DNA of 64,000 nt, taken from NCBI GenBank assembly GCA_036244855.1, contig BQKZ01001091.1:45809-109808 (forward strand), read 5' to 3'. Source of the stretch: Temnopleurus reevesii (taxonomy: Eukaryota; Echinodermata; Echinoidea; Temnopleuroida; Temnopleuridae). This document shows, piece after piece, positions 1 to 13,300 of the stretch (position 1 is its first letter; each line of letters begins with the position of its first letter). Both the position numbers and the translations under genes were made by a program. A model generated the notes under the pieces. That model ran no database searches, had not been told where the DNA came from, and worked only from the letters and a program-made list of their open reading frames with translations.

Positions 1-771
1 AGGTGTGTTGGAGATGGAGGGGACAGGCGATGGGTGACACATAAAATAAGATAAGGATGAAGAGGGGTGCTGGAGATGGAGGGGAGTGAGAGATGATGGG
101 CGACCCGTATTATTTAATGAGGAAGATGAGGAGGGTTGTTGGAGAAGAGGACTTGATAATAAAATCGAGTGAGTGGTGACGGGCGACCCATCAGGTGAGA
201 TGAGGAAAAGGAAGAAATGTTGAGAAGGAGTGAGTGAGTGATGGGGACTTGGGTGGAGAGGATGGCTGATGGAATGAGAAAAGGAAGAGGATAATGAGAT
301 GATGGAGCGGAGCAAGTGGAGTTGGGTGACTATAATAGGATTAGAGTGGGAAGGTGAAAGGGTAGTTGCAGATGGAGAGAGGTATTGATGGAGTCGAGTG
401 GATGACGTGGTGAGATGAGGAAGAGGAGGAGGGGTTATGGATCGGGGGTGGGGGGGGGGGGGGAGGGGTTATGGATCGGGGGTGGGGGGGGGGGGCACTA
501 ATAGGCTGATGGGGTCGGATGGCTGACGGGACAAGATGAGGTGGAGGAGGTGTGGAGAGGATGGGAGTGAATAATGGGAGTCGTGTGATTGGAGAAGGTG
601 GCTAATTGGATGACATATATGGGTTTTGGATGATTGAGAAGAAGGAAGAGCTAGGAGACAATGTATGACTTATGGGACGAGGAGGAGGCGTTGGAGAGGA
701 AAGGAATCCAGTGAGTTGAGATGGATGACTCATATGATGAGATAACGAAGATGAGTTTAGAATTTGCATAG

Positions 772-840
<69 letters not shown>

Positions 841-940
841 AGATGGGTGAAGGGTTCAGGTGAGAGGTGTAGAGATGAGGAATGGGTATTTAGAAGGAGA
901 TGGAGTTAGTTGAATGGAGATGGCTAGTTTTATGAAATAA
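1..940. repeat. Purine-rich degenerate repeat region
   Basis: Almost all G and A on this strand, with diffuse repetition of phrases such as GATGAGGAAGAGGAGG and GGGTGACCCAT-like variants, G runs at 447-496, a GATA run (770-790) and a long GA run (791-830). No gene seen. G runs at 447-496 could form quadruplexes. Confidence 0.8.
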
Positions 941-1829
941 GAAGAAACGTGTCCAAGCCTTTCCTGCATTTCAATATATCCCTGTCTATAAGGATGTTTG
1001 TTAGGGATAGCAGATGAGTGCAAAGTTTAGCCACATTTCGGCCATGTGCTACATTTTATAAGCTATCATTGAAGTAAAAGACTGTGATGACGTTCCATTG
1101 AGTTGTAGTTTCTAAAAAGAATTGTAACAGCCCTTCCCTCCCCCGGGGTCAGAGCCAGGGGGTGGGCTAAAAAAAAAAAGGGGGGGGGGGTTACAAGGGC
1201 ACTTCATTCCAAGCTCCTCTTCACTCCATTTTTACGGTATTTGGTAGTTCACAGAATAATTTATACAGTGGATTCAATTTCCAAAATATAAAGAGGTTTT
1301 GAATCGCTCTGCATGCAGCGATTTGCTATTCACGAGATTAAACAAATTACTCTAAGTAAATTACACAGTATGACAATTTTTTTTATTTGACTACTTTTAC
1401 ACAACTTTATTTATTTCTCATTATTACTGTTTGATTTCTGTTTCATTCAAGGTATGTCAAGAAACAAGAACATAATCATGATAATGTCCAAAATAGAATT
1501 TTTAAAGGTCTATTTACATGATCCTCTAGCATCAATCGTAAAATTATCTATATATATATATATATATATTAGTATGCCTATAGGACACATCAATAGGCTG
1601 GTTTACAAATAGATGCAGGTTCTAATGTTCTTTATACACAGACGTTATTCATGAAAACCCTAAAGCTTGCCTGAAGCTTGCCCCAAGATGCAAAACAGGA
1701 TTCCAAGTATTGCGGTTAAATTTTTCTCTCCGATGTATTAAAGTAATATAGAAACGCGCATCTGTAAGTAATCCAGCCTATTAATAGATGTAACAGGTGG
1801 GAAGATTCTTTCGTCTTGAAAGTGATTAC
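941..1829. other. No gene seen
   Basis: AT-rich DNA with a G run (1174-1190) and a TA microsatellite (1552-1570). No coding exons or RNA genes recognised. Confidence 0.6.
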
Positions 1830-1999
1830 CTTATATTACTAACTATGGATAAAAAGGATTCATGACGGAACTTTATCAGAAGACTTACAATTCATCTGAC
1901 AGACTTTTCACATCGATGTGAAAAGTCTGTCAGATGAATTGTAAGTCTTCTGATAAAGTTCCGTCATGAATCCTTTTTATCCATAGTTAGTAATATAAG
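1830..1999. repeat. Perfect 170-bp palindrome
   Basis: Two 85-bp arms meet without spacer at CATCGATG (1911-1918). The arms are exactly complementary from CTTATATTACTAAC at the left end to GTTAGTAATATAAG at the right end. The symmetry stops sharply at both ends. No coding potential. Confidence 0.95.
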
Positions 2000-2047
2000 C
2001 ACTGTCAATCAGTGTTTATCCATGTTGGGATAAGGCAAGAATTATTT
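1999..2047 (+). repeat. Short dispersed repeat, copy 1
   Basis: A 49-bp sequence starting GCACTGTCAATCAGTG (itself a small hairpin) and ending AAGGCAAGAATTATT, directly abutting the 170-bp palindrome. A copy with one mismatch is at 6864-6912. Confidence 0.8.
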
Positions 2048-3984
2048 AATTAAACTTGTAAGTTTTTGATAATGTCTCATGCATGGAATGTGATTTAATT
2101 AGCTTTTCTCGATTGACAGAGTTAGCTACCCGGGTTATTTAGTTACTCAGAAATAAAGTACATTTATCTAAGAAAAAAAAATGCAGTTTAATTGACTCAT
2201 ATTTCTTCAAGACATCTCTTCGCGTATTAATTGAACGTTAATTTCACTTCCCGATCCCAAACACGACATCATCTTAGAGCCCCATGCGTAGTAAGAATAA
2301 TTAGGCATGAGGTTTACACTGATTTTTTTTAGTACTCAAGACCATGAAGATGAAATCTGTAGAATTCATAAATTCCTTGAAAGTTATCATCATCACTGGT
2401 ATCATGTTATGATTATCATTAAAACACAAATGCAGAATCTCTTCATAAATTCATCAATCATTGCAGCAAAATGAAAACATACCAAATCATTCTTAACCGA
2501 CTTAATTGATTCTGCTTAGATTATTCAGCTATTATAGTAAAGTGTGTAAGAAGATAAAGTTATATAAATACAATTTGTATATACATGTACATCTGACTTC
2601 AAGGATAATCAATGAAAATTATTGTTTGATTATTTCGTTTGAGGTAAATAAATCATTATCTACAAGTAAGTACAATTTTTCATCAGCTGACAAAATTTAG
2701 CACAAAATGCTTGCTTATAAATACACTTTGCTTTAAAATTGCATCCTATCGTTCATATTTTGTTTGTACACATAATTCATGAGGAATAATAAGGTACAAG
2801 CTCCACTATCTGTGTTTAAAATTATCGATATCTGAAGAACATAGCAATACTAGTATGATATCGATTACATGACAGCACAATTTATCCCTTGAGACATCTA
2901 TTCTCCATTTTCATTCATTGGCTTTACAGGCAAGTTTGATTTTACCTTTTTGCTATATATCGATTCGAAGTTGGCTATGTTCTAACCTATTAGTAATAGT
3001 TTTGTCCTTACACAGATGTCTCTCTAATATAATAAATAATCCAAAAACCGCGGAGATGGTTGATATTGTCTTACAAACCGTCTCGTCATAGTCACAAAGT
3101 GAACTTCTAATATGAAGCAGCTACATATAAAAACAATTTACTGATTGAATTACAAAGAATTGACTGAATAATTCCAATGACATGATTCAATCTACTCATC
3201 GGATGATATTATACATTATTTCTTTTGCAGAACTAGCACTGTTTATCAATCAATAGAATCGAATATAACCCACCATCATCTAGACACCAATTGTAAAGCG
3301 TCAAAGATATTGAGGACTTATTCTACACGTTCTAAGTTATACTGACTGAAGAGTTTGTTTAGTATCAATTGGTAATGTCTGTTGATATATGGCTGAATTC
3401 GCTGATTTTTTTTCCTATTGAAATGTTTCGCTGTTCAAATGTCTAAAAATGTAGAATATTTCCTATCCAAATGCTTGTAGAAAACCAATGAAAACAAAAA
3501 GTCTACAAACCGATAGCATATATCGGAGAATTGACCATGATGCTGGAGAATGTTTGACTGAGCATGAGTAGCAAAATCCTTTTAGAAAATGCCAACATGC
3601 TTTAACTTTACTTTGATTTGTTTAAGATTTTATCAGAAAATACTCCTGACGATTAGTAATTAATGTGCCATATTTTTATGGAAAATGACAACAAATGTTC
3701 TAGTTGAAATAAAAATTAACAACCTATATTAATGACAGCGCCTGTATTCGCAATCATGGCAATTTTGGAATAAAATCTCCTGATACGGTACGCTAATGCA
3801 GAAACAGATATATTGGTAAATATTCAATTACTTAGGTCAACGGATAATGCAAGAAAACTTCCCTTGGGACTGGATTATCAAGTCTAATTAGAATACATCT
3901 AACCATACGAATGTGACCAGATTATTTTTTCATAGCGTCATTGAGTAGATAGTGATTAAGAGCGTGGATTAGGTCACGATTGCA
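2048..3984. other. No gene seen; 3' flank of the small gene
   Basis: AT-rich, short open frames only. It lies downstream of the TAA of the small minus-strand gene and may hold its 3' UTR. I saw no clear polyadenylation signal close to the stop. Confidence 0.5.
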
Positions 3985-4436
3985 TTATATGGGTACATCT
4001 ATGTTTTCATATTTGAACGTTTCTGCTGTGGGATCATGGAACTTCTTCACTGGAGTCATCATTGGGTCTTGAACCTGATCAAAGAGAGCACTGAGTTTGG
4101 TTTGCATCGAATCGGATCCAACGAAACGACTGATATCTATTGGGTTGGTCATCACAAAGAATGCTCGAACCAAAGTATCGTTACGATCCTGAAAAGAACA
4201 AAAGATAAAAAAACAACTTAAAACCAACGACCTTCCGTTCACAGAGCGGCTGCCCCATGAACGGAAGGTCATGGGTTCGATCCCCGGCCAGGTCATACCA
4301 AAGACATATAAAAACGGGACCATCTGCCTTCTTGCCAGGCGCTCGGCATTTAAGAAAGGAGAAGGGTAATAATAACTTTATGTTATGCAGGGCCCGCTGG
4401 AAGAGCAGCTAACTATTACAGCTGAATGTGGCTACC

Positions 4437-4498
<62 letters not shown>

Positions 4499-6052
4499 TA
4501 TTAATTTACCCATGCATGTTTGGCAGATCCATGTTCATCTCTGATAACTTTACGAAAGCAATAAACCCCCCAAACATTCTTACCAAGAGGGGGGGGGGGG
4601 ACCCTTCATCAACCTACAAGGGTCCAACTAAAGACCAGAAAGCGGTCATACTAAAGCCCAAAGAATGCCGAAGAGCGCCAAAGAGTAACTATTCGGCACT
4701 CTTTGGCACTTTTCGGTGACTTTTTGACACTCTCCGGCTTTTATTATTTTGGGTCATATTACTAAAAGCCAAAAATTGTCAAGAGAATGACGAATTGCTC
4801 ATTTTCTTGGAAAATAGTTGACAGAGAATGGTAAAGGGGTATTACATGCTTACTGTCACGTTCTTGTATATATTCAATCATAAAACATACAGAAAACCAC
4901 TTTTTACGCTGAAAACCAAAATTACATCGTCCAATCATACTAATAGCTGAAGAGTGCCGAAGAGTGCCGAAGAGTGATGAATGATGCAAAAGAGAAACTT
5001 TTCGACACTCTTTGGCACTCTCCGGCTTTTCGTATGTTAGTAGGTCCCCCGAAAAGTGCCGAAGAGTGCCGATTAGTTTTTGTAATTGCTGAATAGTTTT
5101 TGTAATCGATCTACTAAACGACGAAGAGTGCCGAAGAGATTCCCATTGACTAATTACCGAAGAGTGCCAAATAGTGCCGAATAGCTACTCTTCGGCACTC
5201 TTCGGCTTTAAAGGCAGACTCACACCTTTGCGTTTTTAGCCTGGGTCTGCACAGCGTTTTTTTTTAAATTAAAAACGCTCCCCAAGCGCACAGTATATGC
5301 TGATCAGACGGCAGACTGACGTCAAGAAGCGTATGCCGAACGTCAGTCCTCCGTATGATCTGCGTTCAGGGAGCGTTTTAATTTTCAAAAACGCTGGGCC
5401 GACGAAGGCTAAAAACGCAAAGGTGTTAGTCGGCCTTATGTATGACCGACCGACAAGATTGGAAGATTGTTTGTGGTTTCGACAACGGAGCTAATTTGTG
5501 TTAGGTCTTTATGGCAACCTGTCTTTCAAATTGGTACGATTCAGCGTTAATCAGACGATGGAAATAACTTTCTATAAATTTCAGACCCGAAGATATAAAT
5601 TGTTTTGTTTTTTCATCCTCCTCTCCTCCGTCCTCCTCTCAGTGATATAAATATGATATGTAACTAAAATGAGTAAGAAACGACAAAAATATTTTAAAAC
5701 AATATATTCATCTCCATCTTGGTCTGTGAAGAATGTTTTGTTTATTTTTAACTGCCTTGGAGATTGTGGAAGGATACATTACCCTTTCAACTGCAACATT
5801 GGCTGGCGTAAGTTCCATATCATCAGCACCCAAGGTTCCAAGGTGAGTGAGAGCTCGACGAAGGTCTCGAACTATCAACCTTTCCTGCCTCTCATCCAGA
5901 CTACCACCCCATCTAGTGAGGAAGTTTGTAATGGGTTCAATCTTCTTGTGTAGCTTGACTGTTGTGTGCTGGATGATACAGTGTTCTATCAGACGCTCTT
6001 CACGCAGGTTCTGTTCAACGCTGTAACGTGTAGTCGTCTGTGTTAAACTCAT
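3985..6052 (-). CDS. Unrecognised small two-exon gene (157 aa)
   Basis: Exon 1 coding part 6052-5783 starts with ATG six bases after an AG acceptor (CTTCCAG, 6058-6059) and ends at donor GTAATG. Exon 2 (4188-3985) has acceptor TTTTCAG and ends with TAA. Both junctions are phase 0, so they join in frame to 157 residues: MSLTQTTTRYSVEQNLREER, an amphipathic stretch HTTVKLHKKIEPITNFLTRW, LIVRDLRRALTHLGTLGADD, then DRNDTLVRAFFVMTNPIDIS and a C-terminus KYENIDVPI. There is no signal peptide or membrane helix, so it is probably cytosolic. I recognise no family. The acceptor right before the ATG suggests a noncoding 5' exon upstream, or that these are the last exons of a longer gene. The intron contains a SINE and two foldback elements. 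Confidence 0.55.
4210..4500 (+). mobile_element. tRNA-derived SINE with ATT tail
   Basis: A tRNA-like head with a good B-box (GGGTTCGATCCC, 4273-4284), a body with GGTCATACCAAAGACATATA and CTTGCCAGGCGCTCGGCATT, and a TTA/ATT simple-repeat tail at 4437-4500. The layout is that of deuterostome tRNA SINEs. It lies in the intron of the small gene. Confidence 0.75.
4650..5210. mobile_element. Foldback element built of GCCGAAGAGT repeats
   Basis: At least a dozen copies of GCCGAAGAGTGCC and its complement in both orientations; the two ends are complementary (AAAGCC...GCCGAAGAG near 4657 and CTCTTCGGCTTTAA at 5197-5212). Non-coding, able to form long hairpins. Confidence 0.75.
5211..5438. mobile_element. 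MITE family 1, full copy
   Basis: About 228 bp with inverted ends: ACACCTTTGCGTTTTTAGCC near 5222 and GGCTAAAAACGCAAAGGTGT near 5407-5426, plus inner repeats CAGCGTTTTT/AAAAACGCTG. No coding capacity. A related partial copy is at 33903-34023. Confidence 0.85.
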
Positions 6053-6333
6053 CGATTCTGGAAGGGGCACAATGGACAGAATTAGACTAATTCAAAAACA
6101 TTATTTGTGTCATGATTTATGAGGGTTTACGTTATGTTATAAACTGTGCAAACACCATAGTTGCGTTGTCATGTAGGCTCGTTAATATATTTTCGTTTGT
6201 GTGTCTTGCATGCCAATCTTCAGTAGATGTGAACATAGTCAAACTACTAGCGTCTTCAATTCTTCTTTAATAACCATGAAAAGAATCAGGGAGATATGCG
6301 AGGAATTAGATAGTCATATAGTACTTTCGCCCT

Positions 6334-6733
6334 TTACATAATCATTGAAAAGAGTGAATATGACAATTGCTTATTTACATTAGCCGGCTCAGATTTTAAC
6401 TGCATTAACTGCATGGGGATTGAAATTGTGTTAGATTTTACGTAGCTATCAAATATTTCTTTTAGAATTGCTTTACCAGTATTCTCCTTTGCTTTGCGTC
6501 GTCTCTGAAGGACAGTGGAGAGCGTGTAGAGATAAGGATTGAGGGCAGAGTTGAGAGGCAGAATAAATACTGCTGTCCAGGCGTAGATATCAGATGGAAT
6601 ATCAACCACATTACATGTAGCTAGAATGCACATAATGATTATAGGCATCCAACAAACAAAGTCTGTTCCAACGACCAACGCCATCTTTGTAGTCATCTGC
6701 ATCTGTTCTTTCATCATACAACTGCTCACAGCC
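6334..6733 (-). CDS. Last exon: GPCR helices 6-7 and cytoplasmic tail
   Basis: A 400-bp terminal exon, phase 2 in, acceptor ATTTTAG (6734-6735), TAA stop at 6334-6336. Helix 6 is [19 protein letters not shown], helix 7 is [18 protein letters not shown] with the N-P-x-x-Y motif. The tail of about 55 residues starts [14 protein letters not shown] and contains several Ser/Thr sites ([10 protein letters not shown]) that could take phosphates. Confidence 0.95.
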
Positions 6734-7240
6734 CTAAAATAGAAAATATTGTCATGGGAGATTGAAATGAGTTGTTTATATTCAAATCTATGAAACTATG
6801 AAACTATGAAACTATGAAACTACCCGAGAATGCCTGAGATTTTTTTCTCAGCTTCTCGGTAAAGCACTGTCAATCAGTGTTTATTCATGTTGGGATAAGG
6901 CAAGAATTATTCAACTATGAAACTATGTTTTGAAATCTTTTGAAGAGAAATTTTCAAATTTTTATCAAATTATATGAATATCTCTGTACAAATCATATCT
7001 ACGTACAATTTTGAAATATATGAACACATTCCATCATGCACGCTCATACACACATAAATATCAGCACGTACCTACACACGCATGCTCCAAACACACAGAC
7101 ATACGTACACCCATACCCACACAAATACATCCACACGCACACGCCAAACCACGTACACATTAATATTAGATATGCGCTCAAGTTTGCACAAACGGACATA
7201 TGCATACATATTCACAAATATACGCGAGCACAAATCCATG

Positions 7241-7305
<65 letters not shown>

Positions 7306-10300
7306 ACACACACACACACAAACATACACACTGTCTTGATGAAAAAAGCTTGTAGCTGATTGCGGGCACAATTTGTAATATTTTGTTTTTACCATGAATA
7401 AATAAAGTCAACTAACATACACACACGCATAAACATGTAGGCCTACATCCATACAAACAACAACAACAACAACAACTAAAACAATGAAAACAACGTGCAG
7501 GCAGTTTTGTGGCTTATAATGTCAATATAAATCAATTTCACTCACCCTAAACTTTTAATTCTCATGTGTGACCTCCTCACACTGATGTAGATGATGAAAT
7601 AGCAGAAGAATGTTAGCATGAAACAAACAAAGTTTGTTCCGATGAAGACAACGATGGAGTATTCCCATCCCGGTAGACGCTCATTGGTCAGAGGGAGAGC
7701 TAAGCATACGCTGGACTTTCCGTAGAACTGGCCAAAGTACTCTACAGGTAGGGCAGGTATGATGCTGAGAAGCAGCGAAAAGATCCACGAGATACCGACC
7801 AGAATGTAGGCAGACCTGATGGTGAGGTGAAGCTCGTTTTTGAGCGGGAAAACAACTGACAGAAATCGATCGATGCTGATGAGCATTACGAGCATCACGG
7901 ATACCTCGCTTGACAGCACTGAGAGAAAGCCCGCCATTTTGCAGAGGACACTACTGGTCCAGATCTCTGCATTTAGAGCGTAGCTCCCACGGAAGTGTGT
8001 GTCGGCTCCCGCGATGATGATCATATAGAGACCCATCAGGAGATCTGAGATGGCTAGATGGGTGATGAACATCACCTAATCATAGAAAAAAAGAAATGGA
8101 ATAGATAAGTGTTTGTCAGTTGTATTGTCTGATTGTACCATGAAAGGACAGCTTCCCGGGGGAAAAAGTCACGCGGGACAACTCTCTCAAACAACAACCA
8201 ATGGAGATGATTCTCCGAGGACGATTTCCATAGTGCATAATTACCCGGGCAAAACCTACTGCTAGATAGGGAAAGTTGTCTTACAGAAGAGTTGTCCTCA
8301 CAGTAATCATCCGCAGGGGAGTTGTCCTTCAGATACATCAGAAGTTTTCTGATGTAAATTATCCGTGGTAAACTGTTAAATGATTCTAAACCAAATTTGC
8401 ATCAATATAAAAATCATAATTATAATGATTCTTACGAAGGGGTGAAATCACTTGTTTGTTGTCACTCATAATCGTATTCCAGCAAAATTAGCGCAATAAA
8501 TGAATCACCTGTATCCGGTTTTGACCGCTCTTCTTTCGTCGCAGGAAGCGGGCCCCTAATGCAGCAGCGTTCCCGAGTAGAGCACTGAGACCTAGAATCC
8601 ACATGAAAGCTCGAAGTGATACATCTTTGAGAAGATCATCGCAGGATGAGAACTGGTTGGTATATCCTTCACAGATTGCATCAGGAACAAGACAACAGAA
8701 ACCGAACTGATCTGTTTGTCTGTAGGGAATAAGTAATAATAGATCTTGTTTTAATATTTACCTTAATTATTTAGGAAGGTGTATAATCTCTTAAGGGCTT
8801 AAATCTATACAATTTCTTTACCAATATGTTGAGTATTCTAAATGAACTGGTACATTTCTGTATTTTGTTAAAATGCAGTCATTTTGTGATATTGAAAACA
8901 AGCAGAAGCCCTTGATTGCCTAGTTTCCTTTAAAAAAACATTGCAATGACACTTTTAGTTAAGAGTGTCTTAGTTAAGAGACGCTTTATCAGTAATATTT
9001 ATAGGGCAATTCAAAACAGTTACAATGTAAGCAAAAAATACAAAGATACATGAATTAGGCCTAAAATAAATAATTTAGTTTTGAGGGGGCTGCCAGGGTT
9101 TGGTGTCATCGTCAAAAGACAGTATAAAGTTTGTCAGAATGTCTGTAAGAGAGGTTAGAACAATATACACTTGTCCTGTAGCTTAGGACTCTATATTCAA
9201 CTGGATTGCACAAATTAACAAATTACTTACAAATATCTCAACTTCACCAATCTCCTGAACGCATCAGCAAATTTTGCATTACTTGATTGAACGTTGATAT
9301 CCAGTATGTCACTAGAAAAACAAAATCATTTGAACCGTTTCTTATATTTCAAGAAAATACATACAAACACTCATGCATACAACCCACCCACATCATCATC
9401 ATCATCATCATCATTACCACCATCAATAACACCCCTCCCACCTCCTAAGCCTCTTCCTACTAATCATCATCATTATTATCATTATCATTATCATTATCAT
9501 CATCATCATTATCATCATCATCATCATCATCATCATCATTATCATCATCATCATTATCATTATCACTCTCATCATCATCATTATCATCATAATCATCATC
9601 ATCTTTATCATCATCATCATTATCACCATTATCATTATTATCATTATCATCATCATTATCATCATTATCATCATTATCATCATTATCATCATGACCATCC
9701 CTCTCCTCCTCCTCATTATCATCATCAACATCATCATCATCATCAAAGATATTACGGTCTAACCAAAAATAGTGTCCATACTTTTTATCTTCACGATTTA
9801 TATTGTTAATATTCAATTGACCACGGTAGATTCGTATTGTCAGTGAAATAGAGATCATTCGTACAATATATGGCATAGTAATATTACGCTGTACACATTA
9901 ACTTGATTAAAATGGCCAGTTATGACAGTAGAATCTATTACTTACAACACGTTGAGTCTGGTGAGGTTGTATAGCACTTCATCACTTATTACTAAGTCGG
10001 TATTTGAGGAGACATTCCTGTAAAGTTCGATAAAAAGAATATATTTGTATATATATGTAAAGGTTGTTTTTCATAACCTATTCAATTACAATTATTTTCC
10101 AAGTTTTGCTTTCGAGTAGAGTACGTTTGCATTAATTTGCCTGCCCAAAAAAGCAGTAAATTATTTTGGGATGATCATTTTTCTTGGTGAAGATTGAAAC
10201 AAACTGTACAAGAAAACCCTTGCTAGTTTAATCCTAATACAATTATAACCAAGGATCTGTAAATTATTAAAAATGTATACAATTTCAGTATTCATATTAC

Positions 10301-13300
10301 ACATACTACACAATGTCAGTGTCTCCATGTGTCATTTTAATTAAAAAGTCGTAGTATACTTACAGAGTTTGCAAATTCCTAGTCTCCCGAAATGCTGTTA
10401 CCGGTATGGTCTGTAAATCAGTGTCAGATACATCTCTGTACAAAACAAGAAATAATCGGCAATGTAGCGGAAAATATTTGTAGACCTCTGATTCAATTCA
10501 TCGAACATGGTAGAATTGTGTGAACAATAGTCACAAATTAGATTCTTCTTCTTCAGTGACAAATGCCATAATTTTGACGACAGATCCGTGAACAAAACAT
10601 ATTTTATAGTTTAATGTACATAAGAGTTGTCTAATAAGGTTATTTTTCATCGACATTATCAATTTTTATGCAAGTTCGAGGCAGGAATACCCACCTGTTG
10701 AGTCGGTCATGGGTTCTCCTAAGATACATAAACATTTTATAATAACATAAATCAAATAGCACGTGGTGGTTGACGTTATGTGAAGTTCAGATGATTATGT
10801 AAATTTTCATTGCGATTCTCATTCATTTGTGATTTTGTTTTGCAATTGATCTGAATTTATGATCTAGCTTTTGCTTTTTTTAGGAGAACAAATAATGGAA
10901 GGAATTTTTTAATCGAAATGCTTTCGTTCGACGTCAAAATCGCTTTATCATTTTCCAATAGGGACTGAGCAATATTTTGTCTGTTATGATAATTAACAAT
11001 AATTTTGAGGCTATCACAGTAAAATACATCTTAACTATCAATACGCTATAGTTTACATTCTAATATCGGCATGACAAACTTACAGCTCGATAAGACTGAT
11101 ATAGTCAGATGGCCAGAATGATACAATATTCATGACAGAGCTTTGACTATCATCTCCTGTATTGGTCATCAAGGGGGATGAGGAGGCTTCTGATCCAGCA
11201 TCATCTCTCGGCTTCATCTCCAGACGAATATTGCCACTTATCCTGATTACACTGTAAAAAAGAGGCGGAATTGCACAAATGATAAAGTGTAAAGAAGGAC
11301 TGCATGTACTTGTATTTTCAAACGGTTTAGGTGTGTGCAAGAAAAAAAGGCCCTCATATCCCTTTGACGGCTTCTTAAGCAAAACTAACCAAAAACAAAA
11401 CATTATAAAAAAACTAATACAAAACAATAACAATTACACTTTGGCTTTACGAACAAAAAGGAGAGTGCACGTTGCACTATTTTAGTTTTTAATTTTCTGC
11501 TCACATGCTGAAATAGGGTGAAATTATTGGAAAAGATTCAATACATCAGTCCATAGTAAAGTATGAAAACTGTTTGCACATACATTTTGTTTATTCAAGA
11601 AATATGTTAATTTTCACCTATCATTTTAGACTTGTTTCGTATTAACATGTTTGAATTTCTTTATGTAATTGTACTCGTTACTTACTTACTTAAAAAGGGT
11701 GCTATACCCTACTAGCAAGCTTGCTATTTCTTGACGTCATATTACCAATGTGTATACGTATGTTGTACTGTATTCAATTTTTGGTAATATAGTTCTTTCA
11801 TTCATAATTACTTACATCTTTCTTGTGTCGTGTGCAAATTGAACATGACCATTGGTTGATGTAAACGAACATTCCACTGTCAAACCAATGCATATGCATT
11901 CATCAGGACACACAACATCTGAAAATAGAATTCATTACAATATGAGAACATTCGACATTATTTTATCGTCTGCGACTAAATATTGAGAGTTTGGAAGGTT
12001 GTCAAAAAGCAGGTCATATATTCAAACAAACATGTATAAACTTTTTATGATAAATAGAATATGTAACTCAGAAGTCAACTTATATTGGGAATTTTGTTGG
12101 GGTATCTATATTTGTTCGTTCGACAATTTTTTTTCTGGGGAGTGCTTGGCACCAAAATAATAGATCCGAACTTACACAATTAAAAGAGGAGGGGACGATA
12201 AAGTAACATCGCACACCTCCAAGGAAGGAAAAGGAATACCGGGGAGGGGGTAACGGGACAGAGGGAGGGATAATCATTATTATCTTACCCCAGAAAAGTT
12301 CGTCATCTCCACAGGACAATGTTCAATACCATCACACATCTCTGAGGGAAGGGCAGGGGGATGNGGGGGGGTGGTAATTATCAACATCTTACCACAAAAG
12401 AGTTCGTCATCTCCACCAGGGCAGTGTTCAATGCCATCACACATTTCTGAGGGTGGAACACAACGATTTGTAGTCCAGCATTTGTATGAGCGATCAGGGC
12501 ATGCCTCGTGATACTCAACTGAAATAAAGAAAAACAATCATCAATGAATTTTACGGTCATTCTAGCAAACGAAACATTTCTGCACAGATCAATTTGAAAC
12601 ATTGAATCTTTGTTATTCATTTTTAAAATATTTTCAGAGATTGATACACAATGAATTTAAGCTTACGTTTTAGGACTTGAAATAGGAATAGAATATTACC
12701 ATAGCATACCAACATATACTATGGATCATTCTGACCCCAGGTACTTTTGAGCTGGTATATCAGAGTGTTGGAGGTTCCTTAAAGGACTGTAGCACGAAAA
12801 CAAGTATGTAGAATTTTGTAACAAGTAATTAAATCCAAGAATAGTTATTACCTTCACATCCCTCTTCATCCTCCCCATAAGGGCACTGACTGGTCATGTC
12901 ACACTTGTAACGCAGAGGGATACAGTACGATGATGGACATTTATAGTGATAGGCTGGACACTCAAAGTCGGCTAGAATGACAAAATAATGGATAAACCTA
13001 ATGTATCATCACTTTGTAATATAGCTTTAAACATTAACGATATTCATAAACAAATCTGGGGGTAAAAGTGACATTAACGATATTCATAAACAAATCTGGG
13101 GGTAAAAGTGATTTCACGTTGGGGTGTTTAAGGGAGACAACAATGTCGTATACTCTTTAATAATCTGAAAAATAAACCGATGTGCAAATTTTTACTTTAC
13201 TCCGGAATTTGTAGCTGTGCACTGAAAGGCAGAGCATTGCCATTAATTCATTTTAGGGGACTGTAGACCATTTAGATAATATATTTTCTTATGGTGATCG

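Noticed and set aside
5297..5494. Plus-strand 65-residue frame
   Set aside because: It is within the MITE at 5211-5438 and its flank.
7036..7411. Overlapping open frames of His/Thr or Val/Cys repeats
   Set aside because: They are translations of the CA microsatellite on both strands.
9294..9876. Long poly-His/Tyr, poly-Met and poly-Asp frames
   Set aside because: They follow the CAT simple repeat inside an LRR intron.
10694..10717. A 24-bp AG...GT segment that could be an extra LRR exon
   Set aside because: Joining 11084-11251 directly to 10364-10435 gives a perfect LRR (LIEL then DVSDTDL), while the 24-bp insert breaks it.
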